The position numbers were made by a program, and so were the translations under genes. A DNA stretch of 8,664 nucleotides from assembly GCA_002439665.1 (NCBI GenBank), contig DJPC01000176.1:1-8664 (forward strand). Direction: 5' to 3'. Source of the stretch: Dialister sp. UBA6422. GTDB taxonomy: Bacteria > Bacillota > Negativicutes > Veillonellales > Dialisteraceae. Below the pieces are notes generated by a model that saw only the letters and a list, made by a program, of their open reading frames with translations, made no database searches and was not told the DNA's origin. Positions 6,534 to 8,664 of this stretch are shown here, one piece after another; position 1 is the stretch's first letter; every line of letters starts with the position of its first letter.

Positions 6534-6591
6534 AAAAGCGAGGGGACTGTGATAAAATGCGAAAGTATTTTGTCATAGTCTCCTCGCTTTT
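6534..6591 (+). terminator. Strong rho-independent terminator of queA
   Basis: A 27-bp stem (6534-6560 with 6565-6591) closes on a GAAA tetraloop. It has four G-T wobbles and no mismatch. The 5' arm begins AAAAGCGAGG and the 3' arm ends CCTCGCTTTT, followed by TATTATTATT. A second, smaller dyad, GGTAGT (6505-6510) with ACTACC (6523-6528), lies between the queA stop and this hairpin. Confidence 0.92.
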
Positions 6592-6657
6592 ATTATTATT
6601 CCTATGCTTTACAAAATACTTTTGTCATTTGTAATCGCCAAACTTTTGAAGAGGAGG

Positions 6658-6690
6658 TATATAGATAAAGTTATTTATATATGTTAAAAT
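6658..6690 (+). promoter_or_regulatory. Predicted tgt promoter with overlapping inverted repeat
   Basis: TAGATA (6662-6667), 17 bases, then TAAAAT (6685-6690) preceded by TGT give an extended -10 promoter. An 11-bp inverted repeat (6658-6668 with 6671-6681, one G-T mismatch, 2-base centre) covers the -35 and reaches the -10. That is the usual place for a repressor site, though AT-richness makes chance dyads easier. Upstream lies an orphan GAGGAGGT (6651-6658) with no suitably spaced start codon. Confidence 0.45.
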
Positions 6691-6725
6691 TCAAAAGAGT
6701 ATCACTACATTTCATGGATATATAA

Positions 6726-7844
<1,119 letters not shown>

Positions 7845-7849
7845 TGATT

Positions 7850-8051
7850 GGTTGATAGTTGTTGGTTTATTCTCCAAGTTTGCTATCTCTCATTGGCATA
7901 CATCGTTAGAATTATTGTTTTAAGGTTTTGGGGTATTGTTTGCCTTCTAACCATAAACCATAAAACATTAAACCCTAAACCCTAAACCAATGTGGATATT
8001 CTTCTAGCAAAGTGCATCTTAAGAACTCGGCGGATAAACCAACAATCAACC
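7850..8051. repeat. Large imperfect inverted repeat (MITE-like or palindromic intergenic element)
   Basis: The ends pair: GGTTGA (7850-7855) with TCAACC (8046-8051), and TTGTTGGTTTAT (7859-7870) with ATAAACCAACAA (8034-8045), with a 3-base bulge (TAG) between. Nested inside are TTTGCTA (7879-7885) with TAGCAAA (8005-8011) and CATTGG (7891-7896) with CCAATG (7987-7992). All pairs are in nested order, so this is one long decayed hairpin of about 200 bases. There is no open reading frame inside. It could be a non-autonomous mobile element, an RNA structure or a terminator region. Confidence 0.65.
7950..7988. repeat. Telomere-like heptad array, AC(C/A)(A/C/T)TAA
   Basis: Five heptads lie in a row: ACCATAA, ACCATAA, one extra A, ACATTAA, ACCCTAA, ACCCTAA, and then a partial ACC. 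The last two are identical to the plant-type telomere unit (TTTAGGG on the other strand), surely by convergence. The array sits on the 3' side of the large inverted repeat, and GGTTTTGGGGT (7924-7934) is a rough complement to it. No spacers or longer repeats are present, so this is not a CRISPR array. Confidence 0.85.
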
Positions 8052-8104
8052 ACCATTTGACCATATTTTTACAATTGAATTAAAAATATATCAAGACAAT
8101 CACC

Positions 8105-8135
8105 ATAGAGATATGTTAGAATAACTCTATATAAT
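8105..8135 (+). promoter_or_regulatory. Candidate yajC promoter with overlapping dyad
   Basis: TAGAGA (8106-8111), 18 bases, then a consensus TATAAT (8130-8135). The inverted repeat ATAGAG (8105-8110) / CTCTAT (8125-8130), with inner TAT/ATA, spans the -35 to -10 region. The start of transcription would fall inside or beside the ribosome binding site at about 8142, giving almost no leader, so another promoter farther up may be used. One is TTGACC (8057-8062), 18 bases, TAAAAA (8081-8086). Confidence 0.4.
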
Positions 8136-8152
8136 GTAACGGAGGTGAAATA

Positions 8153-8662
8153 ATGGAACAGGTAATGAATTTTATCAGCTTGGTATGGCCATTTCTGATT
8201 TTGGTAGGTATTATGTATTTCTTCATGTACCGTCCGCAGAAAAAATTGAAATTGGAAAGAGGCAGATTCTTATTGTCTCTTAGAAAAGGCGATCATGTTG
8301 TCACCGCTGGTGGTGTACATGGGGTCATCAAAGTACTGCGTGATCAATATGTAGAACTGGAAATCGCACCAAAGGTGGTCATCAAAGTAGAAAAAGCAGC
8401 TATTCAGCATGGGGAAGTCAAACTGATGGATATGGAAGAGGCTAAAAAGGCTGGTGCTGCTGCTATCGGCGAAGCTGCTAGCGAACCGGTAGAAAATAAG
8501 ATGGTCAAATCTAAAGAAGAACCAGAAACGGAAGTCGTTGAAGAAGTAGTAGAAGTAGACGATCCAAAAGATGCTGGTACTGAAGTGGTAGAAGAAGAAG
8601 TCGAAGTGGATGATAAAGATTCTTCCAAGAAAGCTCCTTCTAAAAAAGAGGAAAAGAAATGA
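8153..8662 (+). CDS. yajC: Preprotein translocase subunit YajC with long acidic tail
   Basis: A 169-residue inner-membrane protein that associates with SecDF and the SecYEG channel. One membrane helix (about 7-25) is followed by YRPQKK (26-31) and the conserved cytoplasmic core RKGDHVVTAGGVHGVIK (44-60), with VELEIAP (67-73). YajC is usually about 90-120 residues. The excess here is a charged C-terminal tail (from about 95) rich in E, K, D and A. It includes an imperfect 17-residue duplication, TEVVEEVVEVDDPKDAG (126-142) and TEVVEEEVEVDDKDSS (143-158), and ends in a lysine-rich segment. GGAGG (8141-8145) precedes the ATG by seven bases. The stop overlaps ATGATG (8659-8664), preceded by GAGG (8648-8651), so a coupled next gene, probably secD by family context, likely begins at 8659 or 8662. 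Confidence 0.95.
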   Translation: MEQVMNFISLVWPFLILVGIMYFFMYRPQKKLKLERGRFLLSLRKGDHVVTAGGVHGVIKVLRDQYVELEIAPKVVIKVEKAAIQHGEVKLMDMEEAKKAGAAAIGEAASEPVENKMVKSKEEPETEVVEEVVEVDDPKDAGTEVVEEEVEVDDKDSSKKAPSKKEEKK

Positions 8663-8664
8663 TG

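Larger units (their letters stand above)
7845..8152. other. 308-bp intergenic stretch between tgt and yajC
   Basis: No gene is visible on either strand. The left two thirds form a 202-bp imperfect inverted repeat that carries a telomere-like heptad array, both listed separately. The right third, after about 8052, is AT-rich and holds candidate yajC promoters. No ordinary terminator with a compact stem and T tract follows tgt, so the long hairpin may serve that role or tgt may read through into yajC. Confidence 0.7.

Noticed and set aside
6681..6725. 14-codon leader ORF before tgt
   Set aside because: Its ATG is 22 bases from the GAGGAGGT, too far for initiation, and it overlaps the predicted -10 element, so it is probably not in the mRNA. 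No regulatory codon pattern is seen.
7950..7988. CRISPR array or true telomere
   Set aside because: Units are only 7 bases with no spacers, and the location is internal to a conserved gene cluster. The likeness to plant telomere repeats is best explained by convergence or slippage.

Overview
The window looks like a stretch of chromosomal core genome from a diderm (outer-membrane) Firmicute, most likely of the class Negativicutes. The basis is the gene order ruvC-ruvA-ruvB, a spoIID-like gene, queA, tgt, yajC, together with moderate-to-low GC content, strong AGGAGG-type ribosome binding sites and protein sequences of Firmicutes type. Genus cannot be settled from sequence reading alone; a Dialister/Megasphaera/Veillonella-like organism is an inference.

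Layout. Bases 3-74 hold the last codons of an unidentified plus-strand gene, closed by a strong terminator (93-130). A gene-poor stretch ends in a hairpin terminator (435-482) that serves the minus-strand gene at 517-1089, a small Frm2/CinD-type nitroreductase. Its upstream region, shared with ruvC, carries a near-consensus minus-strand promoter and a perfect operator-like palindrome just ahead of the ribosome binding site. From 1462 all genes lie on the plus strand: ruvC (1462-1947), ruvA (2129-2731), ruvB (2768-3823), a secreted SpoIID/LytB-domain protein (4030-5322), queA (5477-6496), a 27-bp terminator hairpin (6534-6591), tgt (6735-7844), a 308-bp intergenic stretch with a telomere-like heptad array inside an imperfect inverted repeat, and yajC (8153-8662). 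The window stops as the next gene (probably secD, by family context) would begin.

How the genes work together. RuvA, RuvB and RuvC form the Holliday-junction branch-migration and resolution machine. The SpoIID-like protein is a predicted exported peptidoglycan lytic transglycosylase. Tgt inserts the queuosine precursor preQ1 into tRNA position 34, and QueA then adds the epoxycyclopentane moiety; QueA comes first on the map although Tgt acts first. YajC is the small accessory subunit of the SecDF-YajC translocase.

The coding content is ordinary and conserved. I found no undescribed multi-gene system. The points worth a second look are non-coding: the palindromic heptad element between tgt and yajC, the exactly duplicated ribosome-binding segment before queA, operator-like palindromes before the nitroreductase, tgt and yajC, and the very long queA terminator. 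On the protein side, RuvB has an unusual segment after its arginine finger and YajC has a duplicated acidic tail.
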